Positions 13,933-25,412 of a DNA stretch of 64,000 nt are shown piece by piece. This DNA is from Galaxea fascicularis (taxonomy: Eukaryota > Cnidaria > Anthozoa > Scleractinia > Euphylliidae): assembly GCA_948470475.1 (NCBI GenBank), contig OX419338.1, positions 18,565,030 to 18,629,029 on the forward strand. The letters run 5' to 3'. A model generated the notes under the pieces. It searched no databases, was not told the DNA's origin, and saw only the letters and a list, made by a program, of their open reading frames with translations. The position numbers and the translations under genes are program-made. Positions within the stretch are counted from its first letter, which is position 1. Every line of letters starts with the position of its first letter.

Positions 13933-16900
13933 CAAACACGGAAAACGTTTTCTATTGCTTAAATGCATTGCTAGTCTATCAGCATTCATGGATATCATAA
14001 TGAATATCGCCACGCTAAATCTTTTTAAAGCTAAGAAAACACAATGAAAAAAGACTAATACTACAGTATTTTCTGCTCTTTACACACACTGCAAACTGGA
14101 AATGAAGTGCCAACCTGCGCCAACTTGAGCTCTATGCAAAATTAATCAGCCAATCAGAGAGTGAGTTTCCATGATAGGTGCTTTTCAAAAAAAGCAAACG
14201 AGTTCAGGGCATGATGGCTGAATGTCGGCCTTTAAAGCACTTTAAGGCTGGACTTGTCATGTCCATAGAAAAAAATGGCAAAATCTCCACACTAGTCAGC
14301 ACAGCAAAATAAATGGTCATCACTACTACTGAAGCTGAAAAGCTTCCCTAAATTAAAGACAAATGATTTAAGCACAAAATCTCTCACTGTAGGCACTCAC
14401 ACTAAATCCAGCTTTTCCTTGGTTTCTGTTGATCATTCTTTTAAGTGCACTCTGAAATTCAAAATAGTAGACTACGTAAATGCCACCTGGCCATGTCAGT
14501 TAGGTCAAGTGACATGGGCACACAAGGGGTTAATAAGAATTTCATACTGATAACTACCTTTTTATTGGCTGATTGTGGGTGAGACTGTCAAGTGCTCTAA
14601 TCACTAATCTGATCTGAGATTCAGTCAAAACAACCTGTTTTAGCAAAACTACGTTAACTACAAAAAAAACAATGTTCTGAGAAATTTTGATCACCAAGGC
14701 CAGGAATGTATGGACAATAATTTTAGAGCATCAAGTAAGTTAAAAGACAATAATTTTTATTATGTCAAATTTCTGCTGGTAAACATTGCACAGAACTGCA
14801 AGTAGAGCTCTGATTGTTTTGTTTGTTGCTGTCCCTTTCCGATTTTTTTTTATCTTTATACTCTTCCTACATGTCTATGAAGTAAGCACTAAACAATCTC
14901 AGTTCACATGTACAATTATTGTACAAGAAACAACTTTCTATTAAAGCAATTCTAGATGACCAATAGTCACCTCAGATAGTGAGGTCAACACTGTATACTC
15001 TTTGCACATCAAAATTTAAAGGAGAGAAGCTAGGTAGCTTAGAGGACCATACAGTGTGCATGTGAAGTACCCTAAGGAAGGCTCTCAAAATTTAAAGGAC
15101 AATGTTATTTAATTTGAGTAACCTCCAAGGTCAAAAGCCTTTTTTTTTCACCAAAACAAGCCACCATGAATATTCTCATAAGTCTTCCCTACATTTCTTA
15201 AGGTACTTGTGATCAAAATAATAATATCAGCCATTTCCTGTTCAGTGATCATTAATTTCCTGTATGTTTCATGACCTGTATGTTTAATCATTGTGGTTAT
15301 AAGGTATTAAAAATTGCCAAAAGGTCTTGATAGCAGCAGGTATAACGAAATTCGCAGAAACAACACGACGCTTTTCAACTTAAGATAAAAGAGGCCATTC
15401 ATATTCAATGGGAAAAACCTACACTTAATCATCAACTTTATCATGTTAATTTAAAACTTTCTCTGTAATAATGTAAATTGCCATCATGGTTCCTTTTGTT
15501 CTTACACTTAATTAGCATTTTGTTTCACACTATATATTCAACTCTGTACTTTGTACTGATTTAAACTGAAGATGACAGACGTTTCTGTCAAAACATGTTT
15601 TTAAAAAGCGTCGTGTTGTTTCTGCGAATTTCGTATTAAAAATTAATAATACATGTAGGTGCTGTAGTCTGCTGTTTAATGAGCTTAAAGTTTAAACTGA
15701 CCTCAAGATCTCTGGATGGCAAGTCACCTACTAGAGTGACATCAGTATCCCAATAAATGGCCATACTCTGCAGCTCAATCAGCTTGTATTTGATGTTTCG
15801 TTCATTCTGAATAATCTCTTCAGGATTCTGTAAATTTATAATGATAAAACGTTATTAAGATAAGATAAGAACCTTAAGGCCCTAGCAAATGGCTTCAACA
15901 TTTGCTTCAACATCCATTCGATTTTGTTGAACGCTGTTGAAGGTTGTTGAATGAGCATACGGTTTCAACATTTCATTCCACAAAACTTAGCGAGTGGTGA
16001 CCATGGTTACGTCTTCTTCATTGCGCATGCGCTTGCTCAACAATGTTGAAAGAGCAGGGGCAAACGACTTCAACTCCGTTTCAACATTCTGAACATTCCA
16101 GACAACAAAAGAAATGTCTGAAATGTTGAACGCATGTTGAATAGCAAAGTTTAAACGCTTTTAAACTCTTTCAACATCGTTTCAACACATTTCAACAAGT
16201 TGGAAAGGGGGTGGCAAACGCTTTCAACATTGCCATTCAACAAAATCGAAAGGTTGTTGAAGCAAATGTTGAAGCCGTTTACTAGGGCCTTCACTTAAGT
16301 GTCTAGGCACCTAGCATGCACAAGTGTCTGCTAACGGGGGACAGCTATCTAAATTCCTATTAAATTACAGATTAAAATCAAAGGTGGAGGCTAATAACAT
16401 GTTACTAAAAAACTCTAAAATCTAAATTTATAGCAAATTTATACATATCTGCAATTACTTGTATTAATTTTGGTTTCTGCAGAGATAGCAGGACTTACAG
16501 GTGCATATTTTAAATGGAGTACATACAAATCAATGATGTTTAACTACACAGTCCATACAATGGTATATCAGCTACATGTACTTGTGTACAAGTACATGTA
16601 AGAAGTTACATGAATTTAAGGAAATAATTATCAGTAAGTTTTAGCACATACATGTAAATGATACAGTGTAGTACCGGTAAGGGTTGTGGCCAAATGTTAA
16701 GCAGAAATGCTGTACTGATGGTATACAGCATTCTGTGGCAAAATAATGTCAGTAATGCACAAGATAATTATGAATGTAGTTAATCTATCTGGTGCTGTCA
16801 CCAATGAACTTGAGTTCTGCCAACATTAACTGCTCAAAAATACACACTTTACCAATCCTGTAGTTGTATCTACATAGTGCAACAATACTAACAGATGTAT

Positions 16901-19900
16901 AGTTGCTGAATAAGATGAGTAGCACAATCATGACTCCATTTTGCGTTACATAAGCGAAAAAACCTTTAAAATGCTAAAATGCTTTATTCATTGTTTCTCT
17001 GTGTCTACTTTAGCTTTTAATGTTTGCTTCAAGCAATATTCATGAAAAACTACAGTTATTTGATATAAAAAGCAGTTTTTCTATTTACCCATAATCCTTT
17101 GTGGGCGTGGTCAATTTTTAGATTCTGGCCTTTTTTTCTAAAATAAAGCATTATTTACAAGCAAAAAAGTTATAGTTCTACATATTTAGGGTAAATACAT
17201 GTTTGTTTGATATTTAGGGCTGCTATGTTCTGATTCTGAGCAAATGCTTCTACATCTTTTTTTGTTCAACCCCTCAACCCCCTTCTTACAACGAAGCAAT
17301 GATATCTTCAAATGAATAAAGGGGGTAGTTTCTAAAGAAACTGTGGTGTTGCGTCGGTGGGGAAGTAGTACACAAAGATTTTGGTATTATTACATTTATC
17401 AACTCTGTTGATAATACCAAAATGATTTCTTCATGCTGCATAAGGGAGAGTTTGTAAATTGGCTTCTTGTTGCGCTTTTTTTACTGTAAGGTCACTACAG
17501 ATATGTCTCACAGTTGCTGGAAACACTGCTGCAACTCTTTTAGTACCTAGTGTGTAAGTCATGTCATGAATGTTATCATGCAAATAGAAGTGGCCTTTCA
17601 ACACCTCGCTTCCCTTAGGCAGGGTTTTTCATGTCTTCTTTCCTTCACTCTTTCGATTATTTCCTGCTTATTTTTTTGGTAATGAAGCCTATTCCTTTCT
17701 CTCTTTTCAACCTCTCTTCGCTCCTGGGCCGCTTTCTTGCGTGAAACTGTAGACTGACTTTTTTTCTTTTGTCTCCATACTTGACTTGTTAACCTCCACA
17801 TTCACTCAAAACATGTGCTTTGGTCACGCTGATTCTAGCCTTTAAGAATCCCCCCCGATTGTTTGTCACAAGAACGAAGCAAAACGTTTCAACTGCATCG
17901 GAGTTATGGCCGATCTTCGACGGGAGATTTTCAAGGGTAGCGTGCTTGTGGATGCTTCGTTACGCTCAATGAGCACAGCATCGTCACGCAAAATGTTTCA
18001 GCATCGCTCAAAGCTAAAAATCTCCGGCTTCAGCGAATGAAAATGGCTTAAAATGCTCACAGTTGTCGGTTATTACAAGCCCACGATATGTTGCCCAATC
18101 AAAGTGCAATACTCACTTCAGAAACAGCAAAATATTGGAAGGAAGTGGTTAGTCCGTTGCTAATTTGGACATTACCAGTGCAGTGCAGAAAGTGTTTCAG
18201 TCTTTTTCAATTTGTTCTAAAATATTTAATTGCTTCTCGATTTGTATTTTGACTTTAAACTTTGACATATCGTTTATCACATACAGCCCATTCATTTCAC
18301 ATGTTTTATTTTGTATTTTGAGACATGTGCCGAGCAGTATCGAGCAATTTTAGAAAATGCCTTTCAAAAATCTGTGAAGCGTGCAACGAAGGGTTGGTAT
18401 AAACATGTAGTTTTTCAAGAACTTCTAATATAGAAAAGTATCTGGAAGTTATTGTGTGTGTGTGCTTTTGTTATTCTGATTTGTAACCAGAATTCGGTAA
18501 GATTTGTGTGTTTGTAAGTAGAGAAATTATTCAAAATACACTCGTGCAACCACTGTCTGTGTTACACGTTACACATACATTTTGTCATATTTTTTGGAAA
18601 CATAAATTTTTTCCAGGTTTATTTTAAAGCGGATACAACTTTTTATTATTTGTTCATCAAGAAGACCTATTTGTATGTTATGGGAAAAATTTTCAGGGTG
18701 AAGTAGCCTTTAGTAGCCGAGATATTGCAATTAATGAGAAAGTACCCCTAGAATGTAGTCATGACTGTGCTACTCATCATAACCAGTATGTTCATGCAAG
18801 ACAGATAGGATGCCTGATTATCACCAGGCAGATGATGGAGCAAATTGTTTCTGCTACTTATAATCAGCATGTGTTTAATAGTTTTAAAACTACTTTTAAG
18901 GAAAGTAAAGAAAGAAGGAAATCAGATAGCTCTTAATAATTATTATGTAGTCAACAAACAACTTACACTGTAACTGTACAGAGGAAGAAAGTAGACTTTT
19001 CTCTCTATTTTCTCTAGAGAAGTACTATTATAATTATGTACACCACTCACCCAATTTTCATTGGTAGATTGAGCTGACAATTTAGCAATGGTGATGCCAA
19101 ATGCAAATGGAAGGGACTCTGTGGTGGTTCCATCTTCATACCGAAAATGTACATCACTTATGACAAGCTGGCAACACAGGTACAAAAGCAATACTGTTAA
19201 GTTTAAATTCACCAGTATTTTTTTCACATGCAACTTGAGCTTGAAGTGATTGAAAAATTGTACATGAGTTGACAGCACTGTGTGGTTACTAATTGATTCC
19301 TATTGTGTGGTTCCAGAAAATATCCATACCCCCCCCACGGAAGATCATTGGAAATTCCGAGGGGGACGGGGGGTTAAACGGCAGTAATTTCCGAGGGGTG
19401 GGGGGGTTTCGTGGGGAGCTACTTTTCCAAAGGGTCACGAACCATGTACAAAACATTGAAAGCAACATACGATCGATCTGAAGCACAAAAATATACTTAC
19501 GTATGTTGTTTTAAAACAAAAGTCAGTACTCCTGGCCATTGTGATAAAGTTCTTATTATTAGCTTCAATGTTTCTTTATTTCTTTGAGTTAGCTAGCGCT
19601 ACAATCTCCTGAAGCTACTTTCTTCTTCAAAACATTTAAAATGACGGTCTCAACTGGAGTCTTGTCCCCAGACTTCCAGCTTTGAAGTACCTTCATTCGA
19701 CCTTCAGAAGGCCTGGCTACCTGGCTAGTACATCGTGACAACGTTCACGAAACCTACTTAACATGTGTGTTAGTGAAGTTTTCGGTCCTTAAATAAGGAT
19801 CAACCCAAAGAAACTGACAAAATGTATAGACAAAGGAACCTTGTAAGTTTCTGTTTATTTACTATTGTTTGCGAAGTTGTTTAAGCGAGTGAAACGTTCT

Positions 19901-22900
19901 CATCGGAGTTTGTACAAAAACGCGAAACAGCCGACATGCTACCCAAATGTTTAAGCTTATAATCTTACATAAAAACAACACAAACATAATTTGCAAAGTT
20001 GATGGCGAAGAAGCTAAAAGTTTAGCTGGATAATAAACTTAACAAAGCGTTATATTTTTGTTAAAGTTAACCTTAATGTTTACACTGTTGTAATAAAATT
20101 CTATCGTATTTACGTAACGAAGTTGGTATTCCCTTTCTTTTTTATAAGTACAAAACTTCTGGAAATTCCGGAGGGGAGGGGGGGTCATCAAGGACTCCCC
20201 TGGAACGGAAAATCCTGGGGGGAGGGGGGTACAAATAAAAAAGTCTTCCATGGGGGGGTATGGATATTTTCTGGAACCACACATTGAATACAAAATGAAG
20301 CATACAAAAGCTCATTGATATTGCTTTCATTTTAACATCAGCACACAGAATAATACAGCTCCAGAAAATATCTATATTGGCCCCATGGAGGCTCGATAGA
20401 AAATCAAAGGGGAAAGGGGGTGGAAAAAGCAAAAGATTTTAAAGAACAGTATGGAGCTAAATTGGAATTTCTGAAACAGGTTAAGGGGGGGGGGAAGAGA
20501 TGGAAGGGGGGAGAGGGGAGGGGGAGGGGATGGTGCAAATCAAGAAACCTTCCACAGGAGTATAGACATTTTCTAGAACCACACATTATCATATCAACAC
20601 CATACATGTGTGTCCTTGGTTAAAAAAGATATAACTGGATGGCAAATATGTACTGTAACTTAAAAGACAAGCTACAGTGTACACTGTAGTGACCATTCTG
20701 GTAATCATGTGCACTTCAGAGAAACAATAGGGAGCTTAAGCAACAACGACAACAACGGCAACAAGAATGCCACAAAACAATGGGCTTAATGAGCAAAAAC
20801 AATCGCTCAGCATGTGCATTTTACATTTTGGTACATTTCATTGCCATCCATTGCAAAACAACAACATCAAATGACTAAATTTTAGGTTTTCTCGAGAACA
20901 TGAGTGCATGACAGCAAGTTTTTCTTTCGTTTTCTTTGCTTTAACACCATTCACAGTAATTAGTAATTAGGCCAACATTTTTCATGTTAAACAAATTGGA
21001 ATAATAAATGTGAAAGAGTTAAAAAAATGGGAAGTTATATTTTAAAATGACGTTTTCGTTGCCGTTGTTGTCATTGTTGCTTGAGCTCCCTAATATTACT
21101 AAAAGAAAACACAATTACCATTTTAAGAAACTTGTCCTTAAACCCAAAGCAACAAAGTACACATGTAAGGACAACTATTGTACCTGCAAGTTTTCAACAA
21201 TTGTAGTGGAAAAAGAGGAGTATAAAGATGGCCACCATGATCCAGACCAGAAACCACCAGCATTTTCATTTCTAGCTGCCTGTTGTTGAAAAGCAATAGA
21301 TAATTTATAGTAAAGTTTGGCATAAGAACAAAAAAAATACAAAACAGTGTTACTTAATAACAATATTAGCCAGAACAAATGTAAAAAAAATCCAATCATC
21401 AAAAGAACTTATTGTTTCAATTCACATCTTATTTACATACCACTTATTAACCGAGAGTGAGGTCATTACAGGGAAATCTCGGTATGTATCTGCAAGTATT
21501 TTCTCCACTAAACACAGAGTGGTTCTTATCTATGGGGTTGTCATGGATACCTAGCTCTGCCAGTTGTAATAGGCCTCTTCCATTGTTTAACCCTAATTTG
21601 AGCCCTGACAGCAACATGTATATTCTCTTAACTGGTCTTTACAATACATATAATTTATTTCTTATAGTGCTAGCTCGAGAGTTTGGTAAAACACTCAGTT
21701 TCAGTTTCAGTTTATTTATGAAATATTATAATTACAGAAATTACAGAATTATAATATAGCGCACTGCCTGCACATTCCATGTTTGATGATCATTTCCTTT
21801 ATTCTCATAACCTGTTTGTTAGCTGAAATGGTTACACTGTAAGGAGAAAGTAAGCTCTGGTCACTGATAGGACTTAAAGGGTTAAGGTATTAGCTCCTAA
21901 GAACATCTATTGGCCAGAGTAATGAAAACCAAATTCAAACTGATTTGTCAAAACTCTTAAGCCAAAAACAAATTAGCATGCTGAAAACATTACAAGTTTG
22001 CAAACATTAATGCAATGCAAAAGGCTCTGCCCTGAGAGCTCTTTACAAATCCACTACTGCCTAATATGTACTTATTGACTATGTGGGAGGGCCGGACAGG
22101 AAAATATTTGACTCGAGGTTATGGCCGATACGGACTGAGAGCAGCGAGGTCCATGCGCCATGACTGAGAGTACTGGTGTACTTGTGTACAGTTGAATGGT
22201 TTATACAATACGTTTCACATGTTTCACTTATTGGATGCAAAGCCACCATCAGAATAACCTCATTTCTGAAATCCTTGGACAAAGGAATACCTGGTTTGAA
22301 GTTTCGGCCGCATTTGTTTATCAAAAACATATCAACAGATTCAAAAACTTTCAAACTTTGGTGCAAAAGTTTGCTTAACGGCTGTAAAACTTCAAATGTT
22401 TACACCCAGTTAGAACATGTTTTTCTGTCACGTGTCCACGCTTAGAAGAAAATGACGGTACATGACATAAATAATTCAAATGAACATAACATGATTATGA
22501 ATGTCTTCCCTGTAGAAACAAAACTTGGCCTTGCAATTCGTTGTTGGTTTTCTCATTTAAATTGAACCTTTCATAGTTCCAGCACGGAAACTCTAGATTT
22601 GTTGACTAATGAGCATTATAAACCTATTTTGATAAGCATATGTGATACAAGCTCTCATTTCTTTGAAGTTAGGCATTTTGGATTGAACAACCCATCTTAT
22701 GAAAAGATAAAATAAACTTCAATTAATTTGCCGGGCATGCAGAAACATTGTCATCTTTACTGAAAATCGTATATTCAAATTTCTATAGGATGATGACGTG
22801 CACCTATAATGTGACCCAACAGTGTCATTGTGTGAATGCTGTCAATTCGTAAGCTCCCTAATGAATAAGTGAGAACCTTTGGCTGTGATATTCTACTCAC

Positions 22901-25412
22901 CAGCCACTGTGCCTCCAAAGCATCTAGCCGCTTTTTTTTCCGCACTCTTTCACGTTCTTTTTCTTCATCCTCATTGTACTGAAAAAGAAAAATTGAACTG
23001 GCTGACACATGCATGTATCATCAAGTATTCTTGTCAGGCCTTTGCTACAGTTACTTACACATATTATCACATTGGTCATGCATATCTGGCCACAAGATTA
23101 TTACATTGTATGATCAAATAAGATCTTTAAGACACTAGCCCACCTCTAGCTGAGCAAAAGTAGTTGCATGTATAACATTATGTACATGTACTACCTACAA
23201 GTGTTAATGAGAATCATGATCTACTTCTGGTGAGTATACTTGTAAGTGGATATAATGCTACTGTAGTGGTCACATAGTAAATGTGTTTATTTATACATCA
23301 ACTGTGTATACAGTCGATCCTCTAGTAATCCCTGGGACCTCAATGTTCTGGAGGTCTGGATTATCTGGACTATTTCCTCTGGTCCCATATAAGTAATTTG
23401 GCATGATGAAAATCCCTAGAAGTCTATAATTTTTATAATCAAGGTTTGACTGTACCAGGGTTTTCCTGTTCACATGAAGTTCCAGTTGACTTGGGCAAAG
23501 CAGGTGGAGAGGTATGGGCGTGTCAGAGAAAATCATTACTGACAGCAGTTCTTTGGCACGCAGGTACCGGTGAGTGAACCATTTGCCAGAGGGGTGGGAT
23601 GAAAACGAAAACCTTGTGCGCATCCCAAAACTTAAAACGTAGTCATTCTTACAGAATGGGAGAGGGGAGCTTCTAACATCTTGCACCCTCCACCCTTTCC
23701 TCCCAGACCCAATGGTTCCTACAGTAGGCAAAATCAACCATAACATTTTGGTCCTATTTACAGTCCTTAACATCACAGTTCTGTCTCCCTTCAGTCGTTG
23801 GTACATGCAGCTATGTTAATGTATGGTCCCATACTGTACCTCTGAATGTTGAAGAGGACCTGCCACAAGATAGAGCTTGTTAATGTGCACGATCCATGGC
23901 TCTGACTTTGGTCGGCGCAGAGGTATCGAGAGCTGCAGATGTCCAATAAAACCTGACTTTACCTCTAAAGGAAGCTCAAGACCCTTTAGAGCTGTTTTCT
24001 TAAGTGGCAAATTATGGAGGTCAACAGTGCCTAGAAAAGAAAAACAGAACTTCTAACACTGTCCAGGTACCTGTATGGTGATGGTGTTGCTGAATGTTTT
24101 GGTTGTGGAACAGTCAGGCTTTTAGCCAGCTAAAAGCCTTTGTACAGTATACACAACAGATATCCTGTAATGTAATTAATTTCATGCATCAGGGAGGAAA
24201 ATGTTGGCTTTTCCAGCTTTTTCTAAGCTGTGCTAACTTTAGTAAACCATTTCCAATTTATATTAAGCAATCACCAATACTGTTGGAACAGGGTTAGTAT
24301 ACATATGATAGTAATGCATGTATAATTAATGTACAAGGCTGTTTTGAAATCTTTCCACTATGTTAACTAATTAATCAATTGACAAATATCAGTTTTACAC
24401 CACTGTAGTAATTAGCAAGCATTACCAAGTGTTAGTGATTTTCATAATCTTCATCAAGCGATTTGTTGTGGCTTGGTGTACAGTGTATACAAAATTAACC
24501 TTTACATTGATTTGAGCAAAATTACTATTTTTAGGGACTGCTTGTTTGTTGAAAGAGTTTGGCAAATGGCCACTCCATGCCTCATTTTATCTATTCTCCA
24601 AATAAACTGCAGCAGTATTTAAAATATCAGCGTTATTTTAAAAAAATTAATATAATGTAGAAATTCACAACTGAGGTCAATAACATCACACAACTACAAT
24701 GAAAATTACTTCATACTCAAGCATTTACAAAACAAAATACGTGTGTAAGCCAACTGATTCGATTTATCCTTAAGGTTAACCTACTCAGTGATTCCCCGGG
24801 AGTGATTAACATACGACTGAGTTATGTTACTCGGCCAAAGTTTTTGCGTCATTCTACATGTACATCCCAGACTTTCAGACCTACAATTTCAAATTTTTGT
24901 TTATTTTTCCAACTAACGGTAGAACCTTGAAGCGAATTTTCACTTCCTGTGGCACTTTCAAAAACCGAAATCTGCTGAACAGGCAACAACGACGACTAGC
25001 CTTATGCAGCGAACATAAAATCAAACGGTGCTTCAGTGAACGTGTTTTTGTAACCTAAAATGGCAGTACAAAGGCCTATAATAAACACGCAATCGGCGGT
25101 AAGCCACATAATAATTTCGCTCCCTAAAATCGCGCACAAACCTATAGGGATTATATATTATAATTTTATATTAAATATACATTTGTATAAAGTGGTAAAG
25201 CAAGCACTATTTCAGAGCTACATTTCTACAATACCTCACAGCTACAAAGGGATTCCTACAAAGATAGATCGCAGCGTTAACAGTCAGCAGCCTCAGAGGT
25301 CTGGTCTTTACTCTTACTTACCATATCCGATGGACAGTTGTTCCGTGTTCAGATTTTCAACATATTCTCCCACATACGTCCTCAAGACCCAAGCAGCTAA
25401 ACTTTCCAACAT
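326..25412 (-). CDS. VPS13D: VPS13D-like bridge-type lipid transfer protein, N-terminal part (18 exons, runs off the left edge)
   Basis: Coding exons in transcript order: 25412-25322, 24030-23840, 22978-22901, 21279-21184, 19167-19051, 15827-15702, 14451-14401, 12359-12118, 10348-10180, 9183-9088, 7390-7186, 6316-5985, 5489-5323, 4425-4206, 2511-2422 (or from 2505), 1900-1801, 1348-1216, 463-326. All phases agree and give about 880 codons. The family forms long hydrophobic grooves that move phospholipids between membranes at contact sites. Seen: a chorein-type N terminus (start [36 protein letters not shown]), VHFRYEDG near residue 160, [14 protein letters not shown] near 220, REWW at 333-336, a Trp-rich stretch at 447-457, PLDVVYNP near 660 and [13 protein letters not shown] near 730. 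These agree better with my recollection of VPS13D than of VPS13A/C. Known VPS13D proteins are over 4000 aa, so most of the protein lies outside. Introns carry many MITEs, a SINE and Penelope-type repeats. Paralogue choice D is fairly sure; VPS13 family is near certain. Confidence 0.88.
2740..3612. mobile_element. 873-bp MITE with TAG target duplication (VPS13D-like intron 14)
   Basis: Starts GGGTGCTTTCCATTAT and ends ATAATGGAAAGCACCC, with TAG directly on both sides (2737-2739 and 3613-3615). The inner left part has repeated GGAATATTC-type words. Non-coding. A 3-bp duplication is compatible with PIF/Harbinger-like mobilisation, though the usual TWA target is not exact. Confidence 0.78.
4562..4835. 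mobile_element. MITE-like inverted repeat
   Basis: The left end AGCAGTTTTCCGTTGAGTGTCG matches the reverse complement of the right end, CGACACTCAATTGAAAACCGCT, with few mismatches. Interior carries several CCAAT/ATTGG words. It lies in VPS13D-like intron 14, upstream of exon 14. Confidence 0.6.
5985..6316 (-). CDS. VPS13D: VPS13D-like exon 12, ending in a GC splice donor
   Basis: The largest exon of this gene in the window (110 codons plus a split codon). Encodes [20 protein letters not shown], then [20 protein letters not shown] and [20 protein letters not shown]. It ends ...TCACAG followed by gcaagt, not gt. Only this donor keeps exon 13 (5323-5489, starting [15 protein letters not shown]) in frame; the nearest GT four bases on would shift the frame. 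GC-AG introns with an extended cag|gcaagt match are an accepted minor class. Confidence 0.87.
6548..7090. repeat. probable non-autonomous DNA element
   Basis: CG-rich relative to its intron, with repeated words such as CCACACTAAT, GAAAACG and AAGTGGATA in both orientations. End points are not sharp and I found no clean target duplication. It fills most of the intron between exons 12 and 11 of the VPS13D-like gene. Confidence 0.4.
7186..7390 (-). CDS. VPS13D: VPS13D-like exon 11 (Trp-rich GWxxWYG stretch)
   Basis: Encodes a Gly-rich linker followed by [15 protein letters not shown], with tryptophans at about residues 447, 450, 454 and 457. VPS13 proteins carry a Trp/Gly-rich loop at this place, and VPS13D has a closely similar one. 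The exon starts right after ggcag and ends with a single base before gtaaca, which pairs in phase with exon 12. The rest of the exon is low-complexity and probably disordered. Confidence 0.85.
7772..7945 (-). repeat. Penelope-type repeat fragment with hammerhead-like core
   Basis: Same family as 52385-52546 (plus strand) and 17325-17425. Shared landmarks are GTTTCTTTAGAAAC, CACCGAC(G/A)CAG and a block at 7898-7931 that on the minus strand reads CTGACGAGGGGCTAACGCTC then GAAATGTC. The core order CUGANGA-stem-GAAA-UC resembles hammerhead ribozymes known in Penelope-like elements. A SINE starts directly beside it. Confidence 0.6.
7957..8225 (+). mobile_element. tRNA-headed SINE with TTGA-rich tail
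   Basis: The head has an A-box-like TGGCGCAGTGGTGAGAGC (7970-7987) and a B box GGTTCGATTCC (8012-8022), the two internal RNA polymerase III promoter parts. A body with TGGGTTGAGTTTGTTGTTGG and a short ATTGATTGATCGATTGATTG tail follow. A truncated minus-strand head of the same family is at 42873-42912. Confidence 0.8.
10180..10348 (-). CDS. VPS13D: VPS13D-like exon 9 (REWW motif)
   Basis: Acceptor ttcttttag, donor aag|gtaact; it enters completing a split codon from exon 8 (12118-12359). Encodes [14 protein letters not shown] and [15 protein letters not shown]. The REWW/W-x-F pattern after a Trp-rich LKWRPK stretch is a VPS13 signature in the second chorein-like region. Exon 10 (9088-9183) continues with the helical segment [20 protein letters not shown]. 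Confidence 0.88.
11482..11580. repeat. short minisatellite, CGCGAGAAACAAGACTC units
   Basis: Four to five imperfect ~22-bp copies of CTCGCGAGAAACAAGACT, the later ones as CTTGAGAGAAACGAGACT. In the VPS13D-like intron between exons 9 and 8. Confidence 0.75.
13816..13962. repeat. inverted repeat element, ~45-bp arms
   Basis: Left arm AGCAATAGAAAACTCTTTTC and TGTGTTTGCATAGATATAAA, right arm its imperfect reverse complement ending GAAAACGTTTTCTATTGCTT. Short loop of GC-richer sequence. Non-coding, intronic. Confidence 0.6.
15346..15633. mobile_element. 288-bp element with perfect 30-bp inverted ends and a hammerhead-like fold
   Basis: Positions 15346-15375 and 15604-15633 are perfect reverse complements (CGAAATTCGCAG... 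on the left). Just inside the right end, 15560-15606 reads TTTAAACTGAAGA, a 6-bp hairpin (TGACAG/CTGTCA), AAAACATG, then TTTAAA. It lies in the VPS13D-like intron between exons 7 and 6. Confidence 0.72.
15877..16291. mobile_element. ~415-bp MITE rich in GTTGAA/TTCAAC
   Basis: Ends are inverted: AGGCCCTAGCAAATGGCTTC on the left and the complement of GAAGCCGTTTACTAGGGCCT on the right, followed inward by CAACATTTGCTTCAACA and its complement. The interior is dominated by TTCAACA and TGTTGAA words. Located 50 bp upstream of VPS13D-like exon 6. Confidence 0.75.
17325..17425 (-). repeat. Penelope-type repeat fragment, second copy
   Basis: Carries GTTTCTAAAGAAACTGTGGT, GCGTCGGTGGGG and ATCAACTCTGTTGATAATACC as in the copies at 7.8 and 52.4 kb. 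The block with the hammerhead-like core is absent. It lies in the VPS13D-like intron between exons 6 and 5. Confidence 0.6.
19306..20284. mobile_element. G-rich inverted-end element(s), family A
   Basis: The left end (19306) reads TGTGGTTCCAGAAAATATCC followed by a run of C; the right end (20284) is the complement, with GGGGGGGTATGGATATTTTC. G-rich blocks (19355-19420, 20165-20260) border an unrelated middle. It may be one 979-bp element or two truncated copies. Further copies are at 20356-20583 and 28180-28396. Confidence 0.55.
20356..20583. mobile_element. G-rich inverted-end element, family A, copy
   Basis: Ends CTCCAGAAAATATCTATATT and GTATAGACATTTTCTAGAAC are degenerate inverted copies of the family A termini; the interior (20480-20545) is a strongly G-rich purine tract. 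Confidence 0.65.
20730..21090. mobile_element. 361-bp MITE, probable TA target
   Basis: Left end GGGAGCTTAAGCAACAACGA, right end TCATTGTTGCTTGAGCTCCC; CAACAACGGCAA inside the left end pairs with TTGCCGTTGTTG inside the right. TA borders both ends, compatible with a Tc1/mariner-type duplication. It sits just upstream of VPS13D-like exon 4. Confidence 0.75.
23840..24030 (-). CDS. VPS13D: VPS13D-like exon 2 (chorein core)
   Basis: Acceptor tttctag, donor gag|gtacag. Encodes the core of the chorein_N region: [20 protein letters not shown], then [30 protein letters not shown]. This segment forms the mouth of the lipid groove in VPS13/ATG2 proteins. Together with exon 3 (22901-22978, the basic/acidic helix [19 protein letters not shown]) it is the best-conserved part of the family in this window. 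Confidence 0.9.
25322..25412 (-). CDS. VPS13D: VPS13D-like exon 1 with start codon
   Basis: Reads [20 protein letters not shown] and ends LSIGY plus one base, followed by a consensus donor (gtaagt). The initiator ATG is at 25412-25410. The start is chosen because VPS13 proteins begin with a conserved M-x-E-x-L amphipathic segment. Joined to exon 2 the reading is [13 protein letters not shown]. By comparison with remembered VPS13 N termini this is about two residues short, so a tiny exon or an alternative donor cannot be excluded. Confidence 0.85.

Noticed and set aside
17598..17801. 67-codon minus frame with [20 protein letters not shown]
   Set aside because: Charged helix resembling parts of transposon proteins, but too short and isolated, and inside a VPS13D-like intron.
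23291..23806. 171-codon minus-strand frame
   Set aside because: Lies in the VPS13D-like intron between exons 2 and 3; it includes a TE-like TACAGTCGATCCTCTAGTAA end (possibly a pogo/Tigger-type remnant) and no protein motif.
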